Shown: positions 7,764 through 16,280 of the stretch, one piece after another
Numbering within the stretch: position 1 is the first letter of the stretch
Layout: each line of letters begins with the position of its first letter
From: Celerinatantimonas yamalensis
GTDB taxonomy: Bacteria; Pseudomonadota; Gammaproteobacteria; Enterobacterales; Celerinatantimonadaceae
DNA length: 64,000 nucleotides
Direction of reading: 5' to 3'
NCBI RefSeq assembly: GCF_046054155.1
Contig: NZ_JBEQCT010000002.1
Span: forward strand, 248,001-312,000
Position numbers and translations under genes: made by a program
The notes under the pieces: generated by a model
Seen by the model: only the letters and a program-made list of their open reading frames with translations
Told to the model about the DNA's origin: nothing
The model's database searches: none

Positions 7764-9053
7764 ATGTCCCTAAAGAAGTTTAACGTAATCGCCATCTGGC
7801 AAAAATGTCCTAAATTACATCGCCGCATACTGTTAATCTTGTTAGCTATACTTGCTATCATGGTATGTTGGTCACCGTCATCGAGTCTCTCTGGCAATGT
7901 GACGATACCTACACAGCAACAGCGCCCCACTGAAAGTGATGACTTTTCCTCAGATAGTGCTGAAGTACCGAGCAATAATGAGATTCAGCCCCCCAGTAGC
8001 GAATATACAATCGTCACAGGCGATACTTTAAGTGAGATTTTCACTCGGTTGGGGCTTTCACTGCAACAGATGCAAAACATCATTGAGAATGACCAAACAC
8101 AAGCATTAGATACGCTTAATCCTGGCGATAAATTACGTTTTTGGCTCAATGTTAAAAATCAATTAACGCGTTTCCAAGTCTATTTTAATCCAGGTTACTT
8201 TGTTGATTTTAATCTCCTTGAAGATGGTAGTTATGAGTCAAAGGTGGTTCGTTTAGAAGGGATATGGAAACAACGCGTTGTGCGCGGCACGATCCAAGGA
8301 AGCCTGTATCTATCGGCACGTAAATTAGGATTAACACCTGCCCAGATCGAACAAATCGGTCAGATGTTTAAAGATAAAATTAACTTTCGTCGAGAATTGC
8401 GCGCAGGTGACCCTTTCACCGTAGTGATTGAATATCAATACGTCAAAGAGCAACCGACCGGAGAAAACAACTTATTAGCAGTACAGATCATCAACCGTCA
8501 TCGCAGTTACAATGCTTTCTTATTTGATAACGGGAAATACTATGATGAAGATGGTCAAAGTTTAACACGGGCATTTTTGCGCTATCCAACCAAACACCAT
8601 TTTCGGATTAGTTCGCCCTTTAATTTGCACCGCCTCCATCCTGTAACTGGGCGACTTGCACCTCACTACGGCACCGATTTTGCCTGCCCGACTGGGACTC
8701 CAGTGATGGCCACAGGCGATGGTGTGGTGACTCGAGTGATCCATCACCCTTATGCCGGGCTGTACATTGATATTCGCCATGGCAGCACTTATATCACCCG
8801 CTATTTACATCTGAGTAAATCTTATGTGAAACGTGGTCAACCGGTCAAACGCGGGCAAGTTATTGCACTTTCAGGAGCAACAGGACGCGTTACCGGGCCA
8901 CATTTACACTATGAGTTTCGAATTAATAATCGACCGGTTAACCCGATGAGTGCAAAAATTCCAATGGCAGCGGCTGTATCCAAAAAAGATATGCCTCAGT
9001 TTAAACACAATGTGCAAAAACTATTGGCGCTGATGAAAGCGCCGAATAAATAG
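7764..9053 (+). CDS. mepM: M23 murein DD-endopeptidase (MepM/ShyA-B type) in the zur operon
   Basis: A 429-residue cell-envelope hydrolase. A single N-terminal membrane anchor spans about residues 20-36 and a LysM-like domain about 80-125 (YTIVTGDTLSEIF). A central OapA/Csd3-like region is followed by an M23 peptidase domain from about 275 to 400. Zinc ligands H301 and D305 (HYGTD) and H382, with H380 in GPHLHYEF, are intact. Such enzymes cut D-Ala-mDAP crosslinks so that peptidoglycan can expand. The gene starts 8 bases after the COG0523 gene and so shares the Zur-boxed promoter. In Vibrio cholerae the related endopeptidase ShyB is Zur-repressed, so this may be the zinc-starvation isozyme. 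In E. coli mepM lies beside znuA. Confidence 0.93.
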   Translation: MSLKKFNVIAIWQKCPKLHRRILLILLAILAIMVCWSPSSSLSGNVTIPTQQQRPTESDDFSSDSAEVPSNNEIQPPSSEYTIVTGDTLSEIFTRLGLSLQQMQNIIENDQTQALDTLNPGDKLRFWLNVKNQLTRFQVYFNPGYFVDFNLLEDGSYESKVVRLEGIWKQRVVRGTIQGSLYLSARKLGLTPAQIEQIGQMFKDKINFRRELRAGDPFTVVIEYQYVKEQPTGENNLLAVQIINRHRSYNAFLFDNGKYYDEDGQSLTRAFLRYPTKHHFRISSPFNLHRLHPVTGRLAPHYGTDFACPTGTPVMATGDGVVTRVIHHPYAGLYIDIRHGSTYITRYLHLSKSYVKRGQPVKRGQVIALSGATGRVTGPHLHYEFRINNRPVNPMSAKIPMAAAVSKKDMPQFKHNVQKLLALMKAPNK

Positions 9054-9059
9054 TAGCGG

Positions 9060-9087
9060 TGGGCCTGAGCGCTATGCGCGTGGCCCA
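9060..9087. terminator. Hairpin between convergent genes, no U-tract
   Basis: A TGGGCC / GGCCCA stem with an inner GCGC / GCGC pair lies between the M23 gene and the oppositely oriented ProV-like gene. It is a plausible bidirectional transcription stop, but neither side has a clear T-run. Confidence 0.45.
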
Positions 9088-9115
9088 TCCATTTATCCAC
9101 GATTGAGCGTTCCAA

Positions 9116-10228
9116 TTAATGCACCGGCGGCTCACTTAACATCTTTGATAGTGTCGCCATTAATGGTTTATAACGAAGTTGCCCCAGGTATTCATTTTGC
9201 TGATTAATCACCGCTAAATCGCGCTGGCGGGCAGCGCCTTGAGCAATTACGTCACTTAAAGGTTGATCCGCTTGAATGGTCGGTAAGTGGTCTATAAATT
9301 GTTTTAATGGCTTATCCATTTGCTGAATAGCTCGGTTGACTTGATACAACGATAATCCACCAACAAGCTGTTTACCATCCAGCAAATAGGCGTAGCTACT
9401 TTGAACTTTTTGCATCGCATCTAACGCCACATCGGCCTTCAGCCGATAATCCAATTGCAACACTGGTCGCTGCGCTAATTGTCCCGCACAAACCATTTGC
9501 AGCGAGTTTTCTGCACTCTCCGCAGATAACAAGCGCTCGCTTGACCATAAGCCAGCGCTTGACAGATCATCATAAAAGCCATTGGCGACACACTCACCTT
9601 GCACAAAAGCTAACACATAATCAGCATATTGACTCATCATGGCTATCTCTGTGGCATGCACAATCACAATCGAATGACGGCTCTGACATAGCGCCTTGAA
9701 GCGCAACGACCAGCGTTCTCGAAGTGAAGCGGGTAACTCACTAAATAGTGACTCAACCAGCAATAGCTCGGGCTTACACAAGAGTGCTCGCCACAACAAC
9801 AATTGCACATGTTGCATGTGGTTAAGTTGTTCAGGGCAACAGTTGAGTAACTCCGTCAAATCATCTTCCGCTAATGCGGCATGGATCTGTTTGTAGGCTC
9901 TGAGCGGCGCCACGCCATGGATCTGTAATGCCAACACTAAATTATCAACAACGCTGAGACACTCAATTAGAGGTAATCGCCAAGCCACCAGCATCACGCC
10001 TTTACGACGCCATTGGGTTAATGCCTTCGCGGCATGTGGAATAGGCTCGCCGTTATAGCGCACTTTACCTTGGTTAGGTGAGTGCTCCCCGAACAACATA
10101 GCGATAAAGTCTTCACAACCTTCACCAATATCACCACATAAAGCGACAAACTGCCCTGTGCAAAGATTTAAATTGAGAGGTTTACTCACATCATTTAACG
10201 CCACTGCACTTAATTGTATTTGGCTCAT
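9116..10228 (-). CDS. ProV-like ABC protein with degenerate nucleotide-binding motifs
   Basis: A 370-residue protein with the layout of ProV/OpuAA glycine-betaine ATPases: an ABC domain (about 1-235) followed by a CBS-like tail (about 255-365). The ATPase motifs have decayed. The Walker A position reads G32-D-I-G-E-G-C38-E-D40, so the lysine and both hydroxyl residues are lost. The Q-loop reads VAWRLPLI where ProV has VFQ. The signature LSGGM is replaced by LNHMQ (135-139). Walker B is LLLVES, with aspartate replaced by valine. Only the Walker B glutamate (E159) and the H-loop histidine (H191) survive. The frame is uninterrupted, so this is not a simple pseudogene. It overlaps the upstream ProW-like gene by 4 bases. 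It probably cannot hydrolyse ATP. Confidence 0.8.
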   Translation of the reverse strand: MSQIQLSAVALNDVSKPLNLNLCTGQFVALCGDIGEGCEDFIAMLFGEHSPNQGKVRYNGEPIPHAAKALTQWRRKGVMLVAWRLPLIECLSVVDNLVLALQIHGVAPLRAYKQIHAALAEDDLTELLNCCPEQLNHMQHVQLLLWRALLCKPELLLVESLFSELPASLRERWSLRFKALCQSRHSIVIVHATEIAMMSQYADYVLAFVQGECVANGFYDDLSSAGLWSSERLLSAESAENSLQMVCAGQLAQRPVLQLDYRLKADVALDAMQKVQSSYAYLLDGKQLVGGLSLYQVNRAIQQMDKPLKQFIDHLPTIQADQPLSDVIAQGAARQRDLAVINQQNEYLGQLRYKPLMATLSKMLSEPPVH

Positions 10229-11001
10229 GATGGCATCCTCGGCGCACTATCTAACGACCATAAAAAACCATGAAGTAGCAGTAAGGTCACTACAGCGCCA
10301 ATCAATTGTTGCTGCTGATGCCCCAAGAGCGCTTGCAGTATATGCTGACCGAGTCCAGGTAGCCCAATAGTAGCCATTAAGACACTATAAAATAAGGTCA
10401 CCTGAACGCTATTACAGCGCCATCGAACGAGTCGCGCAGACAGCCATCGTGCAGCGACCCACTTCATTTGTTGATGAACATTAGCGCCTAACATGGCCGC
10501 TTGAGCCAATGGTTTATCTGGAATTTGGGCAAAAAGCGATAATCGTGACAGTAAAAAGTGCGGGATCAATGCGCACCAAAGTACCACCACAGCTATTTCC
10601 CAACTGGGTTTAACCGCTACCAATGCCAATAACCATACATAGATAGGCCACCAACGCACATCCACCCGACTTAGTTTGAGACATTTAGGAAATAAAATAA
10701 GATAACGCGCCATCAACCAAGATATCCCCCAACTACTCAGCCACAACAGCAACCACCAGCCAAACTGCTCTATAAACAACGGCCAAACACCGAGTACATA
10801 AGCAACGCCCGGAAAACCAATGGCACCACTGAGAGACCACCACCGATGTCGCAGCAGATTCATGGCAACGGCAATAGCAATAATGCTCCAAAAAGGGATA
10901 CTCCCTAGCCATTGCGACAGTTTATCAACCCCTGTTATGGGTGTATTAATAACCAGCCAAGGCGCTGAACTAAACCAAGTCCATAGTGACCATTGCGCCA
11001 T
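10225..11001 (-). CDS. ProW-like divergent ABC permease
   Basis: A 258-residue, strongly hydrophobic and tryptophan-rich protein with about six predicted membrane segments. The stretch QAAMLGANVHQQMKWV, followed by MATIGLPGLGQHIL, aligns with the EAA coupling loop and the IAxMIGxGGLGQ segment of ProW/OpuAB permeases. Conservation is otherwise low. It is translationally coupled (ATGA) to the ProV-like protein and begins 13 bases after the prolyl-tRNA editing gene, with a GAGGGA ribosome-binding site. No periplasmic binding protein (ProX) is nearby. Together with the motif-less ATPase this suggests a transporter-derived pair with a changed function, perhaps sensing or channel-like. That is inference. 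Confidence 0.75.
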   Translation of the reverse strand: MAQWSLWTWFSSAPWLVINTPITGVDKLSQWLGSIPFWSIIAIAVAMNLLRHRWWSLSGAIGFPGVAYVLGVWPLFIEQFGWWLLLWLSSWGISWLMARYLILFPKCLKLSRVDVRWWPIYVWLLALVAVKPSWEIAVVVLWCALIPHFLLSRLSLFAQIPDKPLAQAAMLGANVHQQMKWVAARWLSARLVRWRCNSVQVTLFYSVLMATIGLPGLGQHILQALLGHQQQQLIGAVVTLLLLHGFLWSLDSAPRMPS

Positions 11002-11014
11002 GTTTGTCCCTCTT

Positions 11015-11551
11015 TTATCTCAAATGGTTGTTTATTTCGGTCACATTCACTAATGTCAGACGATGACCACTCCAACTAAAAAATCGTGCTAACTGCACTG
11101 TTTCAATCACCCACGTTTGACGATTATCACCTGGATGACATTGCAGCGCCTTCGCACTTTGCCACAAGGCTTGATCAATCCATAGCTCAACCTGTCGATC
11201 ACGGTCAAAAGCCAATGCCAACGGAGAGACACACCCTGGCGTTAAATTCAAATACAGAGCCAAACGCCGCGATGAAGCAAGCCCCAACCGAGTTGTTTGT
11301 TGGGCCGTTGCTAAGGCTTTCAGATCAACTTGGCAAGACGCTGGGACAACCAACAAAAAATGTCGTTTACCCGCATTATCTTGTAAAAATAAATTTTTTA
11401 CGCGAGTTCCTTGTCGAACTAATCCCAATTCATCGGCACGCCGACAATCACCTAGGGGCGGATGATCATAGCTCACATAGCCAATATCCAAACGAGCTAA
11501 CACATGCGCAATTGTTTGCCTTACTTGATAAAGTCTATCACCTTGATTCAT
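11015..11551 (-). CDS. Prolyl-tRNA editing protein (ProXp-ala/PrdX, YbaK-like)
   Basis: A 178-residue YbaK/EbsC-fold protein. KNLFLQDNAGKRHFLLVV and the later GCVSPLAL segment are typical of free-standing prolyl-tRNA deacylases. These hydrolyse Ala-tRNA(Pro) formed by prolyl-tRNA synthetases that lack an editing domain. It is the first gene of a minus-strand unit with the ProW-like and ProV-like genes 13 bases downstream. That link is unusual, because the transporter family concerned moves proline betaine and glycine betaine. The start codon is the ATG at 11551. The catalytic lysine is presumably that in RVKNLF. Confidence 0.88.
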   Translation of the reverse strand: MNQGDRLYQVRQTIAHVLARLDIGYVSYDHPPLGDCRRADELGLVRQGTRVKNLFLQDNAGKRHFLLVVPASCQVDLKALATAQQTTRLGLASSRRLALYLNLTPGCVSPLALAFDRDRQVELWIDQALWQSAKALQCHPGDNRQTWVIETVQLARFFSWSGHRLTLVNVTEINNHLR

Positions 11552-11838
11552 AAGTTAAGAATAACACGCGCCGGCAATTTTGCAGTGCCTTTCACGACAT
11601 CTTTTCGTATCGGTTAAGTCGCTGGTTTGAGGGACAAAGAAATCAATTCAGTCGTTTTAATTTTAAGCAAATAACTCAATTCACTCCTCGCTTGACTCGC
11701 GATGACATAGCTTTTGCGTTAGTCACTTGGAGATGTCAAACCGAGACCGATTAGGATATCGACCACTATTATCTGGTTGTCTTCCCCTATATGCCCGCAA
11801 CTTTTATATTGGCGATTTATTATCTAGCCCAGAGGTTA

Positions 11839-11844
11839 TATAAT
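11839..11844 (+). promoter_or_regulatory. Candidate -10 box for rlmI
   Basis: A consensus TATAAT lies 35 bases before the rlmI start. I see no good -35 hexamer at the right distance. The rest of the 327-base gap 11552-11878 shows no other feature I can support. Confidence 0.4.
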
Positions 11845-11878
11845 CCGCGCTCTTTTCCCACCACTGAGCACGCTTGCT

Positions 11879-13066
11879 ATGAAACCCGCTCTCTATCTGC
11901 ACCCTAAACGAGAAAAATCACTCTTTCGTCGTCATCCATGGATCTTCTCTCAAGCGATTGAGCGCATCGATGGCACACCATCTCGCGGTGAAACCGTTTC
12001 AATCTATTCTGCAGCAGGGCAATGGCTCGCCTACGCGGGATACTCGCCCGATTCACAAATTCGCGCCCGAGTCTGGAGTTTTGATAAACGCACACCCATT
12101 GATGCTGACTTTTTCGCCCAACAGCTCAAACAAGCCGCACTTAGCCGCGCGTTACTGGGACAATTTGCTCAGACGAATGCGTATCGACTCGTCGCGGGGG
12201 AAAATGATGGCCTGCCAGGGATCACCATTGATCGCTATGCCGATGTTTTAGTGGTACAGCTTCTCAGTGCAGCCAGTGAGTATTGTCGCCAACTCCTTAT
12301 TGATGCATTGATTGCTCAGTTTCCCGAATGTTGTATTTATGAGCGTTCTGATGTGGATGTGCGTAAAAAAGAAGGATTAGAGCCGACCAGCGGTTTACTG
12401 CACGGTGAATTGCCCACGCAACCGATGATCATCGAAGAAAATGGTCTGAAATTATGGGTCAATATCGAAACCGGTCATAAAACAGGCTATTACTTAGACC
12501 AACGTAACAATCGCCGACTCATAGGTCAACTCGCAGCCGGTAAGCGTGTTTTGAATTGCTTTAGCTATACAGGCGGTTTTGGTACTTATGCCTTGGCAGC
12601 TGGCGCCGACTCGGTCACTAATTTAGATGTTTCTCGCGATGCCCTCCATATTGCTGGCGCCAATGTAGAACTGAATGCCTTAGATGCGAGTCGGATTACC
12701 CATGAGCGTCAAGATGTTTTTCAAGCGCTCCGTGACTATCAAGGGCAAAAGGAGTTTGATCTGATCGTGCTTGATCCGCCCAAGTTTGTTGACAGTAAAG
12801 CGCATTTAAAACGAGCTAGTCGGGGTTATCAGGACATCAATCGATTAGCGATGGGATTATTACCCGAGGGGGGGTTATTGGCCACATTTTCCTGTTCGGG
12901 ACTGATGCCAAAAGAGCTCTTTCAGAAAATTGTTGCTGATGCAGCGCTTGATGCAGGTCGTAAGGTGGTCTTTTTACAGTCATTGCAGCAAGCTGAGGAT
13001 CATCCTGTTGCAGGGCCTTATCCTGAAGGGTTCTACCTTAAAGGTTTTTTATGCCAAATCTTTTAA
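11879..13066 (+). CDS. rlmI: 23S rRNA m5C1962 methyltransferase RlmI
   Basis: A 395-residue SAM-dependent RNA methyltransferase. The N-terminal PUA domain (about 1-75) is recognisable from LHPKREKSLFRRHPWIFSQAI. An EEHEH-like middle domain and a Rossmann methyltransferase domain follow, with VLNCFSYTGGFGTYALAAGA as the SAM-binding motif. VLDPPKFVDSK and FSCSGLM correspond to the catalytic motifs. GHKTGYYLDQRNNR is the usual RlmI/RlmK signature. It modifies C1962 of 23S rRNA during 50S assembly. It is monocistronic as far as can be seen. Confidence 0.96.
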   Translation: MKPALYLHPKREKSLFRRHPWIFSQAIERIDGTPSRGETVSIYSAAGQWLAYAGYSPDSQIRARVWSFDKRTPIDADFFAQQLKQAALSRALLGQFAQTNAYRLVAGENDGLPGITIDRYADVLVVQLLSAASEYCRQLLIDALIAQFPECCIYERSDVDVRKKEGLEPTSGLLHGELPTQPMIIEENGLKLWVNIETGHKTGYYLDQRNNRRLIGQLAAGKRVLNCFSYTGGFGTYALAAGADSVTNLDVSRDALHIAGANVELNALDASRITHERQDVFQALRDYQGQKEFDLIVLDPPKFVDSKAHLKRASRGYQDINRLAMGLLPEGGLLATFSCSGLMPKELFQKIVADAALDAGRKVVFLQSLQQAEDHPVAGPYPEGFYLKGFLCQIF

Positions 13067-13104
13067 ACCAATAGAGTGGTGAAAAAATGGCGATTGGCTC
13101 AAGG

Positions 13105-13881
13105 TTAATCGTCATTGGTTACATGAGACACAGTCGGTTTGGCCACGAAGTCCATCATCAATAACCCAGACATAAGCGCTTTCACAATCGCTTGCTGCCG
13201 ATTGGACGATTGCGTCTTGCTGAGCGTATTGTTGAGATGATAGTTGACGGTGCTTTCAGCCAGTTTAAGGATCTGGGCGATCTCCCAGGTAGTTTTGCCT
13301 TGACTGGCCCAGCTCAAGCATTCTCGTTCACGGGGGCTGAGGCCATAATCCATTTGGGATTGACGCCAAAAGCGGTTTACCGCTTCATGCAGATAGGGCA
13401 CAAATAACTGTGATTGCAACTGCAGATTAAGTTTTTCTGCCGGCTCAATAAGGCGTTTCATAGAGAGGCTTAGAATGCCAAATTCGCCTAATATGCCACG
13501 AACAGCTACAGAAATTCCATCGATGATCCCAAATTTAGCGATCTCTTGAAAAAACTGCTCGCTTAAGCTATTGGTTGGCTGCTGCTGTTTGAGTTCATGC
13601 CAAAAAATCGGACGACAATAATCCCGGCAAAGCCTAAAAATAGGATCATAAGAACAGTTGTATAGATAATTTTCTAGCCACTGTTTCGGATAATTACTAT
13701 CCAAAAAAAGCTGCAATTGAGTCGTTTCGGCTGGTCTAAACAATCGAAAGAGATAAAAATCACATCCTAAATTCTGAGTAATTTGCTGACAAACAAGTGA
13801 AAACGCTTTAACTGTTGATACGTTGCGGACACGTTCTAACAATTCAACTTGAACTTGTAAATCGAGCATCAGCGTTTCCAT
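13105..13881 (-). CDS. LuxR-type quorum-sensing regulator without adjacent LuxI (solo)
   Basis: A 258-residue protein with an N-terminal autoinducer-binding domain and a C-terminal LuxR helix-turn-helix. The six residues conserved in acyl-homoserine-lactone receptors are present with family spacing: W68, Y72, D79, P80, W94 and G122 (TraR W57, Y61, D70, P71, W85, G113). The DNA-binding half has LSPRERECLSWASQGKTTWEIA, then STVNYHLNN. No luxI-like synthase lies in the window, so it is a candidate solo receptor like SdiA. The start could be the ATG at 13881 or the one four codons on, which is preceded by GGAA. The target genes are unknown; its neighbour is an Lrp-family regulator on the same strand. 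Confidence 0.9.
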   Translation of the reverse strand: METLMLDLQVQVELLERVRNVSTVKAFSLVCQQITQNLGCDFYLFRLFRPAETTQLQLFLDSNYPKQWLENYLYNCSYDPIFRLCRDYCRPIFWHELKQQQPTNSLSEQFFQEIAKFGIIDGISVAVRGILGEFGILSLSMKRLIEPAEKLNLQLQSQLFVPYLHEAVNRFWRQSQMDYGLSPRERECLSWASQGKTTWEIAQILKLAESTVNYHLNNTLSKTQSSNRQQAIVKALMSGLLMMDFVAKPTVSHVTNDD

Positions 13882-13938
13882 ACATGTTAGATTATACCCA
13901 TGAAACTGGTTATCCGAACCACACCATACCTTTCAATT

Positions 13939-14436
13939 TTAGCCGTCTTGCCAATCTTGAATATGCGTTAACGGCAGCTCAGTATGTTCAATCACCGTCC
14001 GTAAAATAAAACTAGAGCGAACACCCGTCACGCCAGTGATACGTGTCAACTTACCTAACAGAAAATGTTGGAAATGTTCCATATCAGGCACTGTGACTTT
14101 CAACTGATAATCAGAGTCATTGCCAGTCACCAACATACACTCCATCACCTCTTCATATTTGCCCACTTCCTCTTCGAAATGTTGAAATCGCTCTGGTGTA
14201 TGAAGATCCATCGAAATATGAATATACGCCGTCAAACTAAGATTTAATTTATTAGCATTGAGCAATGTGACATGACGACGAATAAATCCGGAGTCTTCTA
14301 ACTGTTTCACGCGACGAGAACAAGGCGATGGGGATAAGCCAACCCGTTCTGCTAATTCCAAATTACTAATACGGCCATTTTGTTGCATCACCTCTAAAAT
14401 TAACCGATCAGTCTTATCCAGCTTTATCATGACCAT
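13939..14436 (-). CDS. Lrp/AsnC-family transcriptional regulator
   Basis: A 165-residue regulator. The N-terminal winged helix KLDKTDRLILEVMQQNGRISNLELAERVGLSPSP precedes an alpha-beta RAM effector domain (about 70-150), with VTGNDSDYQLKVTVPDMEHF and a terminal SSFILRTV strand. The start chosen is the ATG at 14436, because AAGGATAAA sits directly before it. The longer reading frame to 14496 adds 20 unconserved residues. It is close to global Lrp in layout but more likely one of the amino-acid-responsive paralogues. It is not followed by a transporter or catabolic gene, so the effector is unknown. Confidence 0.93.
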   Translation of the reverse strand: MVMIKLDKTDRLILEVMQQNGRISNLELAERVGLSPSPCSRRVKQLEDSGFIRRHVTLLNANKLNLSLTAYIHISMDLHTPERFQHFEEEVGKYEEVMECMLVTGNDSDYQLKVTVPDMEHFQHFLLGKLTRITGVTGVRSSFILRTVIEHTELPLTHIQDWQDG

Positions 14437-14685
14437 TTTATCCTTACCATCAAGAAGCTCTTGCCTCATTTTTGCTCGCCACATACTAATGAGCAATCAC
14501 TGTAAACACAAACGCAATTTAGGTAAAACCAGTTGAGTTATTGGGAATGTTATCTGTAATTAACACATCAACTGTACAAACCCTATAGATAAAATATAAT
14601 TTCAACATTTCATCTATAATTAGCAATAAAACTTATTATAAAGCTAAAAATTAGCAAAAACCAGCGCTCCAACCCGTCATTTTGT

Positions 14686-15660
14686 TCACAGCCAGTTGGT
14701 TAACATAACCCCAACACCTAATGTTTGAGTACTTTGATTATAATCGATGAGTGATTCGCCATAGCCATTAAAATATTGGACATAACCACGCAATTTACCC
14801 CATAACGGGAAACTAAACCCCAGCTGCAGAGCGCCTTTATTTTGTTGACGAAAATTATTGCGTAGCAGCATATCAACACTGTAGTCGTGCCAAACATGGA
14901 CCCAGTTGAATTCGCCATAACCATAATATTTTTCAATATGCTGATTATCATCATTTTGCCGACTTTCAGGGAATCGATACCAAGGTTTGATGCTAAACAC
15001 ATCATGGGTTGATTCAAACACCAGTTCACCATACAACCGGTTCCAAGAACGAGAAGCCGGTCGAGAGCGGCCATTAGACTGATGATCCAACCCAATTCGC
15101 CAAAGAGATAGACGCCAAGCTGGTGAGGCAGACTCTGGCAGTTCAAACTGCATAAAGACCTCCGGCTCATAATTACTCTCACGAAACGGAGAAGATATTT
15201 CAGAGTTATAGGCCTGCCAAAAGGATTGTTGCGTATAGGCTGCCCACAAGCTGCTTCCTTTTCCAGCAAAATCAAAAGCGATTGGAAATTTAAAGCTTAT
15301 TTGAAACTTCACTTCAGTTTCATTCAGCCGATTATTAGGATCCTCTGAATCAATATAATTGGCTTGATCAGGGTGCGGCGTATATTTGACAGGCAAGATA
15401 TAATTGGGCCGATACGGCGTGATCACAAACGGCTCATTTTGCTGTTTTTTCTCACGCTCAAGGCGTTGCTGGACTAAGCCGCCCCCCTTTTGGGCCCGTT
15501 GTGTAATCGATGTTGGGCCTGAAGGTTCAATTGAAGGCTTCGCCGAGCTTATTGGTTTCGATGTTGTGCTATCTCCCGATTGGCTTTGTGGCTCGGTGGC
15601 TTCCACATGGATGGAAAACACCAATAAACCACAAATCAAATAGTGCCAATAACTCGACAT
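14686..15660 (-). CDS. pldA: Outer membrane phospholipase A (OmpLA)
   Basis: A 324-residue protein with a signal peptide (about 1-21), a low-complexity Ser/Pro/Gln linker (about 22-75) and the twelve-strand OmpLA barrel. The catalytic block GLDHQSNGRSRPASRSWNRLY carries H193, S195 and N207, equivalent to H142, S144 and N156 of E. coli PldA. The enzyme degrades phospholipids that reach the outer leaflet of the outer membrane, as a calcium-dependent dimer. The linker before the barrel is longer than in E. coli. It stands alone on the minus strand. Confidence 0.95.
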   Translation of the reverse strand: MSSYWHYLICGLLVFSIHVEATEPQSQSGDSTTSKPISSAKPSIEPSGPTSITQRAQKGGGLVQQRLEREKKQQNEPFVITPYRPNYILPVKYTPHPDQANYIDSEDPNNRLNETEVKFQISFKFPIAFDFAGKGSSLWAAYTQQSFWQAYNSEISSPFRESNYEPEVFMQFELPESASPAWRLSLWRIGLDHQSNGRSRPASRSWNRLYGELVFESTHDVFSIKPWYRFPESRQNDDNQHIEKYYGYGEFNWVHVWHDYSVDMLLRNNFRQQNKGALQLGFSFPLWGKLRGYVQYFNGYGESLIDYNQSTQTLGVGVMLTNWL

Positions 15661-15725
15661 TGATGTCCCTCTTCATGCTGATGTTATACCATGATAATTC
15701 GTTTATTATGGTTAGTATTATCCGT

Positions 15726-16196
15726 ATGTCGAATCAATTACTATATATTTCTGATGGTTGTCCCATTGTAGGGCCGTTATCAATCGGCTTACCACAGGCA
15801 GATAATGTGTTGTATCTTGCCACTGAGATGCCAACATTACCCGCTGCGAATAGTCACTACGAGTGGATCACAGCATTTATCGACGAAAATGGTAATCATT
15901 GGCGCAAAATCTTGGTGATCTTAGCCAAACTCACCGCGCCAGATGACAACTGGAGAGACTACTTATACCAGCAGCTCCTTTACCAACAGCGGATCGTATT
16001 GAGCACACAACTTGTCCCTTCAGCAAAACGTCACCTGATCGCAGGCAAGTCAAATTGGGCACGTTTTAACTGGCATGATAACATCGGACTCCCCAATCGG
16101 GTATGGCATCAGAATCAACTACTATTACCCTACCCTGATTATCGTCAATTCCCTAACTGGCTCATCGCTCAAGTACGTACTGAACTTTATGGATGA
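15726..16196 (+). CDS. Conserved hypothetical protein, possibly DUF6942-like
   Basis: A 156-residue soluble protein of unknown function. It has an N-terminal LYISDGCPIVGPL, a central HWRKILVILAKL helix, a HLIAGKSNW turn and a terminal LLPYPDYRQFPNWLI motif. The pattern reminds me of a small gammaproteobacterial family (DUF6942), but I cannot confirm it. I chose the ATG at 15726 because similarity-like content begins there. The same frame is open back to 15510, but that part runs antisense to pldA. An in-frame ATG at 15708 is the alternative start. It lies 84 bases before the riboflavin synthase-like gene on the same strand. Confidence 0.6.
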   Translation: MSNQLLYISDGCPIVGPLSIGLPQADNVLYLATEMPTLPAANSHYEWITAFIDENGNHWRKILVILAKLTAPDDNWRDYLYQQLLYQQRIVLSTQLVPSAKRHLIAGKSNWARFNWHDNIGLPNRVWHQNQLLLPYPDYRQFPNWLIAQVRTELYG

Positions 16197-16280
16197 ACTC
16201 GAATATTGTTTTTTCATCCCTTCCTGCCACATTTTTTGGCATAATCTTCCCACATGCATAGCTAAATGAGGAGCCACTCG

